From assembly GCA_900767025.1 (NCBI GenBank), contig CAAFXS010000101.1, positions 46,712 through 110,711 of the forward strand: a stretch of DNA of 64,000 nucleotides, read 5' to 3'. Each line of letters begins with the position of its first letter. Positions within the stretch are counted from its first letter, which is position 1. The translations under genes were made by a program, and so were the position numbers. The notes below the pieces were generated by a model. That model worked only from the letters and a program-made list of their open reading frames with translations, did not search any database and was not told where the DNA came from. Shown here one piece after another: positions 53,440 through 61,372 of this stretch. Origin of the DNA: Clostridia bacterium (GTDB lineage Bacteria > Bacillota > Clostridia > Oscillospirales > Acutalibacteraceae).

Positions 53440-53646
53440 ATGAAAATCGTAAATAACATAGCACTAATCCTTAACATTATCGGCGGTATTAACTGGGGAT
53501 TAATCGGGTTGTTCAAATTTGATTTGGTTGCGTGGATATGCGGCGGTCAGGATTCGATAATTGCAAGAATTATTTACAGTCTTGTGGGACTTGCGGCAAT
53601 CTGGTGCATCAGTCTTCTGTTCTCCGGCAGAACTGTTGAGGATTAA
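53440..53646 (+). CDS. DUF378 small membrane protein
   Basis: 68 residues from ATG 53440 (GAGGTG upstream), with two membrane helices and the family motif LNIIGGINWGLIGLF followed by IYSLVGLAAIWCISLL. DUF378 is widespread in Firmicutes and uncharacterised. It lies 19 bases beyond the manA hairpin. Confidence 0.9.
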   Translation: MKIVNNIALILNIIGGINWGLIGLFKFDLVAWICGGQDSIIARIIYSLVGLAAIWCISLLFSGRTVED

Positions 53647-53656
53647 CAAAAAACGG

Positions 53657-53707
53657 CTCCTTAGATTGTCAAGCCAAGTGCAACACTTTGGTTGACAATC
53701 TAAGGAG
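53657..53707 (-). terminator. Long hairpin between the DUF378 gene and sigE
   Basis: Arms CTCCTTAGATTGTCAA and TTGACAATCTAAGGAG (16 bp perfect), with a nearly paired inner part CCAAGTG/CACTTTGG. On the minus strand GCCGTTTTTTG follows, so it could end sigE transcripts. It is much longer than the other terminators of this window. Confidence 0.65.
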
Positions 53708-53777
53708 GCTTTCTTACTTTAATTCATTATACCACAGAGCAATACTTAAAGCCATATAAAAAACGAAACATATTTCC

Positions 53778-54476
53778 TTAAACTGCCTGGCGGAGCATTT
53801 CGTTTTTGATTTTTTCCAGTATCTTTTTTTCAAGACGGCTTATGTATGATTGGGATATGCCCAGGCTGTCGGCAAGCTGTTTTTGGGTGTGTCCTGCTTC
53901 GCCGTTAAGTCCGAAACGCATTATCATCAGCCGACGTTCCTTTTCCGGCAGGTCATTGACAATTTTCATTAGTAATCTTTTTTCGTCGGTATATTCTATC
54001 GGCTCAAAGACATCGTCCGGGTCAGTGCCCAGCACATCACGGAGGGTAAGCTCGTTTCCGTCCCAATCAACAGACAGCGGCTCGTCAAAGCTCATTTCCG
54101 CTTTCATATTATTAACCTTTCTCAAATGCATCAGTATTTCATTTTCTATGCACCTTGAGGCATAGGTGGCAAGCTTAATATTTTTTTGCGGATTAAAGGT
54201 TTTTACCGCCTTCATCAAGCCGATTGTACCGATTGAAACCAAATCCTCGGTGGAGGTTGTTTTTGATTCAAACTTTTTAGCAATATAAACCACAAGGCGC
54301 AGATTATGGGTAATCAGCAAATCACGGTGGCTTTCATCACCGCGGGCAAGCTCCTCCATAATCTGCATTTCCTTTTCCTTAGGCAAAGGCGGCGGTAAGG
54401 TTTCGGGACCGTTTATGTAATAGCATTTCTGCTTTTTGAACAGCTTTAAAATTAGCTCTTTGATTTTTCTTAACAT
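53778..54476 (-). CDS. sigE: Sporulation sigma factor SigE (pro-sigma-E)
   Basis: 232 residues: a pro-sequence followed by YYINGPETLPPPL, closely like the Bacillus processing site, so cleavage after Tyr19 is predicted. Region 2 (HNLRLVVYIAKKFESKTTSTEDLVSIGTIGLMKAVKTFNP) and region 4 (KQLADSLGISQSYISRLEKKI) are intact. SigE is the early mother-cell sigma factor. It is made as an inactive precursor and released by SpoIIGA, whose gene is 9 bp upstream. No sigG follows. Confidence 0.97.
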   Translation of the reverse strand: MLRKIKELILKLFKKQKCYYINGPETLPPPLPKEKEMQIMEELARGDESHRDLLITHNLRLVVYIAKKFESKTTSTEDLVSIGTIGLMKAVKTFNPQKNIKLATYASRCIENEILMHLRKVNNMKAEMSFDEPLSVDWDGNELTLRDVLGTDPDDVFEPIEYTDEKRLLMKIVNDLPEKERRLMIMRFGLNGEAGHTQKQLADSLGISQSYISRLEKKILEKIKNEMLRQAV

Positions 54477-54485
54477 AATTTCACC

Positions 54486-55274
54486 TCACAGATTTAGAAG
54501 TATGGGATTAAGAATTGCAGAGAATTCCTTTGAGTCAACATTTGAAGCTGCAACATAAACTCTATCGCTTTCAAAGGATTTTTTGCCTTGAGATATTATT
54601 ACCTTATCGGGCTTGAATGCCTTGAGCATCCCCTCACCTCCCACTGTGTTATAGGGTATAATTCTTTCCGTTTCAAAGGAAATTTTGCTTTCATCAACAA
54701 TAATTACCGGATAATTTGAAAAAGGCTCGGTAAGCCTGTTGCCGCTGTCAAGAAATGCAAACATTCTGTATTCTTTATCATTTTTAACAACCGTCAGGGT
54801 ATATATTTCCTTTTTTGCAAGGGTGTAATTATATATTTTTACAACTGCAACGGAGATTACATAGGAAATCAAAGCCAAAACCAAAAGTGCAGGTGCAGGA
54901 ATATCGAAATAAACCGCGTCGTTATTGACAACAATACCCTTTGGCTTAAAGGTCATCCAAAGTGCAAGGATGATACCCAGAAACAGCATATTTGAAAAAT
55001 AAAAGCAGGCAAGCGCTTTCAGATAAGGCACAAGTCGTTTAAATCCAAAGGTGATAAAAATTATCAGTGCGGAAATGAGTATTCTGCCGAAAACGGTTAA
55101 AAGGAAATTAAGGTCAGGTGCAAAAATCACAAGGGAATAAACGGCACCTGCCAGTGCGCCCAAAAGCATACGGTAGGTTTTGGCAGAAGCTTTCATAAGC
55201 AGCTTTGTAACCGTTAAAAGCAAATATGTAATAAAAAAATTCATCACAAAAAGCACATCAACATAGACAGTCAA
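54486..55274 (-). CDS. spoIIGA: Sigma-E processing peptidase SpoIIGA
   Basis: 262 residues from TTG 55274 (GGGGG nine bases upstream; the TTG at 55283 has no spacing to it). Five membrane helices (about 1-150) precede an aspartic-protease domain with FLDSGNRL, the catalytic Asp-Ser-Gly. It sits in the septum and cleaves pro-sigma-E. In Bacillus the pair is Spo0A-activated; I saw no convincing Spo0A box. Its start region overlaps the T-run of a strong terminator hairpin (see 55282-55317). Confidence 0.93.
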   Translation of the reverse strand: MTVYVDVLFVMNFFITYLLLTVTKLLMKASAKTYRMLLGALAGAVYSLVIFAPDLNFLLTVFGRILISALIIFITFGFKRLVPYLKALACFYFSNMLFLGIILALWMTFKPKGIVVNNDAVYFDIPAPALLVLALISYVISVAVVKIYNYTLAKKEIYTLTVVKNDKEYRMFAFLDSGNRLTEPFSNYPVIIVDESKISFETERIIPYNTVGGEGMLKAFKPDKVIISQGKKSFESDRVYVAASNVDSKEFSAILNPILLNL

Positions 55275-55281
55275 AAAAAGC

Positions 55282-55317
55282 AACCCCCATTACTGATTAT
55301 ACTCAGTAACAGGGGTT
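55282..55317 (-). terminator. Terminator of the cyclophilin operon, overlapping the spoIIGA leader
   Basis: AACCCC-CA-TTACTGA / TCAGTAA-CA-GGGGTT forms a stem with one CA/CA internal loop, followed on the minus strand by CTTTTTTTG. Those T residues are the spoIIGA start region, and the stem holds its GGGGG ribosome site. Confidence 0.85.
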
Positions 55318-55330
55318 TAATTTGTCATAA

Positions 55331-55888
55331 TTAATCCTCAATTTCGATTGTTTCAATCACAACATCGTAAACGGGCTTGTCGGACATACCTGTTTTAACA
55401 TTTGCGATATCCTCAAGCACATCGGTGCCGTGGGTAATCATACCGAAAACAGTGTGGTGGAAATCAAGCCAGGGTGTTCCGCCAACCTCCTTATACTTAT
55501 CAATAACCTGCTGTGGATAGCCGTTATCCTTAAGTCCCTCCATCTGTGACAAAAGGCTGTCGGGAACACTGTTTGCCTGAACGATAAAGAACTGTGAGCC
55601 GTTGGTATTAGGTCCGCTGTTAGCCATTGACAGTGCGCCGTAATAATTCCTTGCCTCAAGGGAAAATTCGTCCTCAAAGCTCTGTCCCCATATTGATTCA
55701 CCGCCGCAGCCCGTGCCAGTTGGGTCACCGCCCTGAATCATAAAATCCTTGATTACACGGTGAAAAATGAGTCCGTCATAATAGCCGTTTTTAGCGTGGG
55801 TGGCAAAGTTCTCCACTGCCTTTGGTGCGTACTGCGGATAAAGCTCAAAGCTCATATCCCCTCTGTTTGTTTTAATGGTTGCTTTCAT
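55331..55888 (-). CDS. Cyclophilin-type peptidyl-prolyl cis-trans isomerase
   Basis: 185 residues with FHRVIKDFMIQGGDPTGTGCGG, GALSMANSGPNTNGSQFFI and HTVFGMITHG, the active-site blocks of cyclophilins. No signal peptide, so cytoplasmic. It shares one base with the GH2 gene (TAATG) and is the last gene of the 59.7-55.3 kb operon. Confidence 0.97.
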   Translation of the reverse strand: MKATIKTNRGDMSFELYPQYAPKAVENFATHAKNGYYDGLIFHRVIKDFMIQGGDPTGTGCGGESIWGQSFEDEFSLEARNYYGALSMANSGPNTNGSQFFIVQANSVPDSLLSQMEGLKDNGYPQQVIDKYKEVGGTPWLDFHHTVFGMITHGTDVLEDIANVKTGMSDKPVYDVVIETIEIED

Positions 55889-57585
55889 TATATCTTAACC
55901 CTTTCATTAATTTTTTTAAGTACCTCGGTATCAATTTTAACAATCTCACGGTCATAGGTCATAAGTCCGTTAAGCTCATCCTCAACATCTGTAAGCTGGG
56001 TATAAACCGCAGCAGAAAGACCGTCCTTAATTTGAGGAATGATAACATTGTTATAAAGCCTTTGGTAAGCATTTGTAAGGCTTTCCTTGGTGTTATAAAC
56101 CTTATAGCCGAAAAGCTTTTTGTTAAAGGTGTGATTTTCCACCCTCATACTGTAGCCGCCGAACTCCGAAAGAAGATAAGGCTTATCACCCTTTTTAACC
56201 CTGATAGGTGTAAAATAGATATGCTTTGAAATAACATCGGAATGGCCCAAATCGTGCCAGCCTGATGTAGTATCAACGGTCCTTGTTTTGTCAAGCTCCT
56301 TAACCTTTTTATAAACCTTTTCACTGTCAAACTGACCCCAGCCCTCATTAAAGGGAACCCACACGGCTATGCAGGGGCAGTTATAAAGGTGGTTAACGGT
56401 TTCCTCAAGCTCCTGATAATAAAGTTCTCTGCCCTCCGGGTCAACGCGATGGAAATACTTATAATTAGTATCATCAAGCTTTATGTTAACAAAAGGAATA
56501 ACGGACACCTCTGCACCGTATTTTCCGCCTCCGTTAACCATATCCTGCCAAACGATAATTCCGTTGACATCGCAGTAGTGGTACCACCTAAGCGGTTCGA
56601 TTTTAATATGCTTTCTCAGCATATTAAAGCCTGCTGACTTGACAAATTTAATATCATTTTCCATTGCCTCGTATGAGGGAGGAGTAAGATAACCGTCACT
56701 GTAATAGCCCTGGTCAAGCAGTCCGTTATGGAAATAGGGCTTGTTGTTGAGAAAAAGTCGTTTAATACCCTTTTCGTCGGTGCCTACGGAAAATTTACGC
56801 ATACCGAAATAGGATTTAATGCTTTCACCGCAAGCCTTGAAAACCACATTGTAAAGGAAGGGTGACTCCGGGGACCAGGGTTTAAAATCGGGAATTTTAA
56901 CAGTTTTATCGGTGGTATCTGCAATAAGATTATCGCCGTCGTAAATCATAACCTCAACACTGTCGGTGCCGAAATACTCAAAGCTGACCTGCTCGTTATC
57001 GTAATCGGGAGTTATTTTAACACGGTCAAGAAATTCCACAGGGGTTGACTCAAGCCAAACCGACTGCCAGATACCGCTTTGCGCAGTATACCAAATACCG
57101 CCCCTGTTGATTTTCTGCTTGCCTCTTGAATAGGCTCTTGTGTCGGAAAAATCCTGAACGGCAACCAAAAGCTCGTTTTCTCCCTCCGCAAGCTTATCCG
57201 TCAGCTCGCATCTGAAGGGTGTATACCCGCCCTTGTGAGAGCCTACCTTTTTTCTGTTAAGATAAACGGTTGCAAGCTGGTCAACTGCACCGAAATTCAC
57301 AAACACTCTGCCTTTATTAAAGCCTTCGGGCAAGGTAAACTTTTTCTGATAAAACAGGAAATCGTCGGGCTTTACAAAACGGCAGACCCCCGAAATTTCC
57401 GTCTCGGGAGAGAAAGGCACGGTAATATCTGCCATAAAACGCATGGGCAGTGAGCTGCTTTTTTTGATAACAAATTTCCAGGTGCCGTTAAGGCTTATGT
57501 AGCTGTCACGGACAAACTGTGGCCTTGGGTATTCCGAAAGCGGATGTTCCCTGTCAAAGCTTCTGCTCCATCTGTTAAGTAACAT
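55888..57585 (-). CDS. Glycoside hydrolase family 2 protein
   Basis: 565 residues: a jelly-roll sugar-binding domain (about 1-180), an Ig-like domain (180-270) and a TIM barrel with acid/base Asn413-Glu414 in PFNEGWG and nucleophile Glu474 in LLSEFGGYS. No signal peptide, so it acts in the cytoplasm. GH2 includes beta-galactosidases, mannosidases and glucuronidases; the substrate is unclear. It starts three bases after the ABC exporter gene, an unusual neighbour. Confidence 0.92.
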   Translation of the reverse strand: MLLNRWSRSFDREHPLSEYPRPQFVRDSYISLNGTWKFVIKKSSSLPMRFMADITVPFSPETEISGVCRFVKPDDFLFYQKKFTLPEGFNKGRVFVNFGAVDQLATVYLNRKKVGSHKGGYTPFRCELTDKLAEGENELLVAVQDFSDTRAYSRGKQKINRGGIWYTAQSGIWQSVWLESTPVEFLDRVKITPDYDNEQVSFEYFGTDSVEVMIYDGDNLIADTTDKTVKIPDFKPWSPESPFLYNVVFKACGESIKSYFGMRKFSVGTDEKGIKRLFLNNKPYFHNGLLDQGYYSDGYLTPPSYEAMENDIKFVKSAGFNMLRKHIKIEPLRWYHYCDVNGIIVWQDMVNGGGKYGAEVSVIPFVNIKLDDTNYKYFHRVDPEGRELYYQELEETVNHLYNCPCIAVWVPFNEGWGQFDSEKVYKKVKELDKTRTVDTTSGWHDLGHSDVISKHIYFTPIRVKKGDKPYLLSEFGGYSMRVENHTFNKKLFGYKVYNTKESLTNAYQRLYNNVIIPQIKDGLSAAVYTQLTDVEDELNGLMTYDREIVKIDTEVLKKINERVKI

Positions 57586-57588
57586 ATT

Positions 57589-59280
57589 TTATCCCTCAAC
57601 AATCTTTCCGTCAATTATTTGTATATGCTTATTGCATATTTCAAGTGCCGCCTTTTTATGTGACACTATTATGCAGGTTACATTATTCATTTCCCTTAAA
57701 TTTGTAAGGAACTGCTTTTCGGTCTCCTCATCAAGAGCGGAGGTTGCCTCGTCAAGCAGCAGCACGGGAGCCTTTGAAAGCAGGCTCCTTGCAATGGCAA
57801 GACGCTGAACCTGACCCTCCGAAAGACCCAAGCCCTTTTCACCGATAACGGTATTTAAGCCCAAGGGCAGTTCATCAATAAACTGCTTTGCACAGCTAAC
57901 CTTAACAGCCCAATTAATTTCCTCCTCGGTGGCGTTGTCATTAACAAAGGTAAGGTTGTCCCTGATGGTTCCGGAAATCAGCATATTACCCTGGGGAACA
58001 TATGAAAACAGCTTTCTTGTATGCTTATCAACAGGCAGATTACCGTTTTCGGTTTCAATATAAATTGAACCGTCGTTAACGGTGAAAACGCCTAAAAGAA
58101 GCTTAAGCAAAGTGCTTTTGCCGATACCCGACACACCCATTATTGCAACAAAATCGCCTTTATTCACAGTATAAGAGGTATTATCAAGGATAGCATCTCT
58201 GTCATACTTAAAGCTGATATTATCAAAGCACAGTGATTTAAGCCCGTCATAAAGAGCATCCCTGTCAACATCATCGCTGTTGACCTCCTTTTCATCGGGC
58301 AGGCGGTCAATTTCCATCAGCCTTTCCGCAGAGGCAATCATTGAAAAATACTGAGGCACAATACCCGAAAGTGAGGCAAAGGGCGACTGAACCTGATTAA
58401 CAAGCTGAATCATAGCCGTAACCGTACCGTAGGTCATAGCGCCGCTGAGTATCCTCCAGGCACCAAAGGCAATGGCAAAAACCGAGCCTATTGAAAAGAC
58501 GGTATTAAGCCCTACGCTTGAAAGAATACCGAAATTGCGTTTTCTTATCCTTGCTTTGAAATTGCTTTCCTGCAGTTCATCTGTATGGGACTGCATTTTA
58601 TCCTCAACGGAAAATGCCTTGACTGCCAGCAGGTTTGAAACAATCTCCTGAACAAAGGAGCGTGTTTTACCCTCGGTTTCCTGAACCTCTCTGTGAAGGT
58701 GCTTTAGCTTTTTTCTGAAAACCTGAGTAACGGTAAAGATTAAAAGACCGCCTACAAGGAACACAAGAGCAAAAACACGGTCAATGCTGATAAGATATAT
58801 CAATGCGCTTAAAAGCCTTGTAATAAAGAAAACGGTGTTAGGCGCAATTCTCGTAATTCCGTCGGACACAACCGTTATATCGTTAAAAAGCCTGTTATTG
58901 AGCTCACCTGTGTGATAGGAGGTTACACAGGCGTAATCCTTGGTCATAATCACATCAATGGTGTGACGGCGCAGCAATATCTCAATCCTGCCCTTGCACC
59001 GCTCGTAAACACAGTTGAGGGTAATTGAAATCAGCATTTGAAGCAGTACAATACCAAAAAGTGCCACGGCATATTTGATGATAAGCTCCATACTTTTATC
59101 AACAGTGGCGGCGTCAATTACCTTTTGGGAGAAATTTGCAAGAATTACCGAGGTTGAACCGTTGACAGTATTAAGAATTATTAAAAAGATTATTGTAGGC
59201 ACCTGCTTTTTGCAGACGCCTGTAACCCATTTTATTACATTCAAATCCGATTTACTGAACTTTTGCTTGCTTTCTTCCAT
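57589..59280 (-). CDS. ABC exporter, fused permease and ATPase
   Basis: 563 residues from ATG 59280, whose A is shared with the peptidase stop (TGATG); a TTG three bases earlier is possible. Residues about 20-310 hold six membrane helices of the type I exporter fold. The ATPase follows: Walker A GVSGIGKSTLLK, signature LSEGQVQR and Walker B LLLDEATSALDE. There is no N-terminal C39 peptidase domain, so any leader cleavage would need a separate enzyme. The gene upstream encodes a signal-peptidase-like protein, which fits. Substrate unknown. Confidence 0.9.
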   Translation of the reverse strand: MEESKQKFSKSDLNVIKWVTGVCKKQVPTIIFLIILNTVNGSTSVILANFSQKVIDAATVDKSMELIIKYAVALFGIVLLQMLISITLNCVYERCKGRIEILLRRHTIDVIMTKDYACVTSYHTGELNNRLFNDITVVSDGITRIAPNTVFFITRLLSALIYLISIDRVFALVFLVGGLLIFTVTQVFRKKLKHLHREVQETEGKTRSFVQEIVSNLLAVKAFSVEDKMQSHTDELQESNFKARIRKRNFGILSSVGLNTVFSIGSVFAIAFGAWRILSGAMTYGTVTAMIQLVNQVQSPFASLSGIVPQYFSMIASAERLMEIDRLPDEKEVNSDDVDRDALYDGLKSLCFDNISFKYDRDAILDNTSYTVNKGDFVAIMGVSGIGKSTLLKLLLGVFTVNDGSIYIETENGNLPVDKHTRKLFSYVPQGNMLISGTIRDNLTFVNDNATEEEINWAVKVSCAKQFIDELPLGLNTVIGEKGLGLSEGQVQRLAIARSLLSKAPVLLLDEATSALDEETEKQFLTNLREMNNVTCIIVSHKKAALEICNKHIQIIDGKIVEG

Positions 59281-59744
59281 CAAGAATTATTATCTCCTCT
59301 TTTAAAAATGTGCCGTTTGAGCCATTTAAAGCCTCTTGAAACAAAGAGCAGTGCAGGTCTGACAGGAAGAAGGGCAACCCACACCCTTGAATAAAGCTTA
59401 TAAAGCTTTGAATTACAGCAGTCAACATAACGCTTGCCGTTTTTGTAAAAGCCCACAAGGACACCGCAAATCATATCGTCGGTTACATATTCCCTTTCAA
59501 GCATATTATCGCCCACGGTTATGTAATGGTCAGGATAGACCTTAACAATCCTGTGCATAATATACTTGCCCTTAGGTGTAACATAAACAGGCACATCGTA
59601 TTTTTTCAGCCTGCCATTTTGGCGTATAACGATGATATTATCCTTTTTATGATGGATAAGGGGCTCCATTGATGTACCCGAGGTTAAGCCGGTGTACTTA
59701 CCTGTGGTTTCAAGTATTTCCTTTAACGACCTGTATTCTTCCAT
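59280..59744 (-). CDS. S24/S26-family signal peptidase-like protein
   Basis: 154 residues from ATG 59744 (GGAG seven bases upstream; the upstream frame is non-coding promoter region). Ser25 in TSGTSMEPL is the nucleophile. The second conserved block YIMHRIVKV has His64 where bacterial type I enzymes have Lys, as in the SipW/ER group. A GDN block (78-80) follows, and residues about 121-137 are hydrophobic, probably a membrane segment. It is co-translated with an ABC exporter, so it may trim the exported peptide (inference). Confidence 0.85.
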   Translation of the reverse strand: MEEYRSLKEILETTGKYTGLTSGTSMEPLIHHKKDNIIVIRQNGRLKKYDVPVYVTPKGKYIMHRIVKVYPDHYITVGDNMLEREYVTDDMICGVLVGFYKNGKRYVDCCNSKLYKLYSRVWVALLPVRPALLFVSRGFKWLKRHIFKRGDNNS

Positions 59745-59772
59745 AGCACTACTCCATATTATATATAAATTA

Positions 59773-59801
59773 ATTATAGCAGAAACACACAGTATATGCA
59801 A
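59773..59801 (-). promoter_or_regulatory. Promoter of the peptidase-ABC-GH2-cyclophilin operon
   Basis: TTGCAT (59801-59796), 17 bases, TATAAT (59778-59773), 28 bases before the peptidase ATG. Confidence 0.75.
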
Positions 59802-59817
59802 ACATAAAATATGCCAT

Positions 59818-59868
59818 TTGACTTTGTGTAAATTATATGTTATAATTACTTGCAATAGACAAGTAATT
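59818..59868 (+). promoter_or_regulatory. Promoter and operator-like palindrome of the COG2509 flavoprotein gene
   Basis: TTGACT (59818-59823), 17 bases, TATAAT (59841-59846). AATTACTTG-caataga-CAAGTAATT (59844-59868) is a perfect 9-bp dyad that overlaps the -10 and the expected start near 59853, the usual place for a repressor site. Confidence 0.75.
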
Positions 59869-59869
59869 T

Positions 59870-59895
59870 GACGGACTGTTGCGGTCCGTCTTTTT
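59870..59895 (+). terminator. Leader terminator upstream of the COG2509 flavoprotein gene
   Basis: GACGGAC-tgttgcg-GTCCGTC followed by TTTTT starts about 17 bases after the predicted transcript start and ends 30 bases before the ATG. It would end most transcripts before the gene. Confidence 0.85.
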
Positions 59896-59925
59896 GTTTG
59901 CAATGATTATTTTAGGAGAATTAAA

Positions 59926-61323
59926 ATGAATTATGATTTAATCATCGTAGGCTCCGGACCTGCGGGAATATTCACCGCTCTCGAGCTTATAAAGAGAAAT
60001 TCAAAAAAGAAAATGCTTCTTATCGAAAAAGGCAAGCCCGTTGAAAAACGCCACTGTCCAAAAAGTGAAACAGGTCAGTGCGTTAACTGCAAGCCAAGCT
60101 GTGCAATAACCACAGGCTTTTCGGGTGCAGGTGCTTTTTCGGACGGTAAGCTGAGCCTCAGCTACGAGGTAGGCGGTGATTTGCCGGAGCTTATCGGTGC
60201 GGAATTTGCCCAGGAGCTTATTGATTACACCGATAAAATTTATCTTGATTTCGGTGCTGACACAAAGATTGAGGGCATCAACACAGGTGACGCAATTAAG
60301 GAAATCAGGAAAAATGCAATTAAAGCAGGCTTAAAGCTTGTTGACTGCCCTATCCGCCATTTAGGAACGGAAAAAGCACAGGAGCTTTATTTTAAAATTC
60401 AAAATTATCTTGCCGAAAACGGTGTTGAAATGATGTTCCAGACAGAATGCAGAAACATTGTTATTGAAAATTCCGTCTGCAAGGGTGTTATCATCGACAG
60501 AGGCGGAAGCTGTGAAAAAATCACTGCTCCCGAGGTTGTTATTGCCACAGGCAGACGAGGTGCAGACTGGCTTGAAAAGCTTTGCCAGGAGCACGATATT
60601 GCCCACAAGCCCGGAACCGTTGATATCGGCGTTAGGGTTGAGTGCAGAAACGAGGTTATGGAAAAGGTTAACGAGGCTCTTTATGAGTCAAAGCTCATCG
60701 GTTATCCCAGGCCATGGAAAAACAAGGTGCGCACCTTCTGCCAAAACCCCGGCGGTTTTGTTGCACAGGAAAATTATGACAATGATTTAGCAGTAGTTAA
60801 CGGTCACAGCTATAAGGACAAAAAGAGCGAAAACACTAACCTTGCAATTCTTGTGAGCCACAATTTTACCGAGCCGTTCAACCAGCCTATTGAATATGCA
60901 CAAAAGGTTGGCGAGCTGACTAATATGCTTGGCGCAGGCAAAATTATGGTACAGCGCTTTGGCGATATTCTCGACGGCAAAAGAACATGGCAGCACGAGC
61001 TGTCAAAAAGCAATGTTCAGCCCACACTCAAGGATGCGGTTGCCGGTGACATAACCGCCGCAATGCCTTACAGAGCAATGACAAACATTATTGAATTTAT
61101 CAAAATGCTTGATGTTGTTGTACCGGGCTTTGCATCGACGGAAACACTGCTTTACAGCCCCGAGCTGAAATTTTACAGCAACAAGGTTAGAATGGACAAG
61201 AACCTTGACACAAACATCAAGGGTCTTCACTGCCTGGGTGATTCATCAGGCTGGACAAGAGGACTGATGATGGCAAGTGTTATGGGCGTGCTTATGGGTC
61301 GTAAATTAAGCGAACAGGAATAA
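59926..61323 (+). CDS. NAD(P)/FAD-dependent oxidoreductase, COG2509 type
   Basis: 465 residues: FAD motif DLIIVGSGPAGIFTALELIKR, an early cysteine cluster CPKSETGQCVNCKPSC (about 46-61), GFSGAGAFSDGKLSLSYEVGG and the C-terminal block LHCLGDSSGWTRGLMMASVMG. COG2509 proteins are uncharacterised dehydrogenase-like flavoproteins; the four Cys could bind a metal or cluster. AGGAG precedes ATG 59926. Its leader carries an operator-like dyad and a terminator, so it is probably tightly controlled. Monocistronic. Confidence 0.9.
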   Translation: MNYDLIIVGSGPAGIFTALELIKRNSKKKMLLIEKGKPVEKRHCPKSETGQCVNCKPSCAITTGFSGAGAFSDGKLSLSYEVGGDLPELIGAEFAQELIDYTDKIYLDFGADTKIEGINTGDAIKEIRKNAIKAGLKLVDCPIRHLGTEKAQELYFKIQNYLAENGVEMMFQTECRNIVIENSVCKGVIIDRGGSCEKITAPEVVIATGRRGADWLEKLCQEHDIAHKPGTVDIGVRVECRNEVMEKVNEALYESKLIGYPRPWKNKVRTFCQNPGGFVAQENYDNDLAVVNGHSYKDKKSENTNLAILVSHNFTEPFNQPIEYAQKVGELTNMLGAGKIMVQRFGDILDGKRTWQHELSKSNVQPTLKDAVAGDITAAMPYRAMTNIIEFIKMLDVVVPGFASTETLLYSPELKFYSNKVRMDKNLDTNIKGLHCLGDSSGWTRGLMMASVMGVLMGRKLSEQE

Positions 61324-61336
61324 TTGGACAAAAACA

Positions 61337-61365
61337 AGGGAGGCTCCTGAAAACAGGACCTCCCT
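61337..61365. terminator. Bidirectional terminator between the flavoprotein and carboxypeptidase genes
   Basis: AGGGAGG-TCCTG / CAGGA-CCTCCCT hairpin with an AAAA loop; on the minus strand TTGTTTTTG follows. Confidence 0.85.
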
Positions 61366-61372
61366 ATTCATT

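Noticed and set aside
59745..59903. N-terminal extension of the S24/S26 peptidase
   Set aside because: It covers the divergent promoters, the dyad and the terminator.
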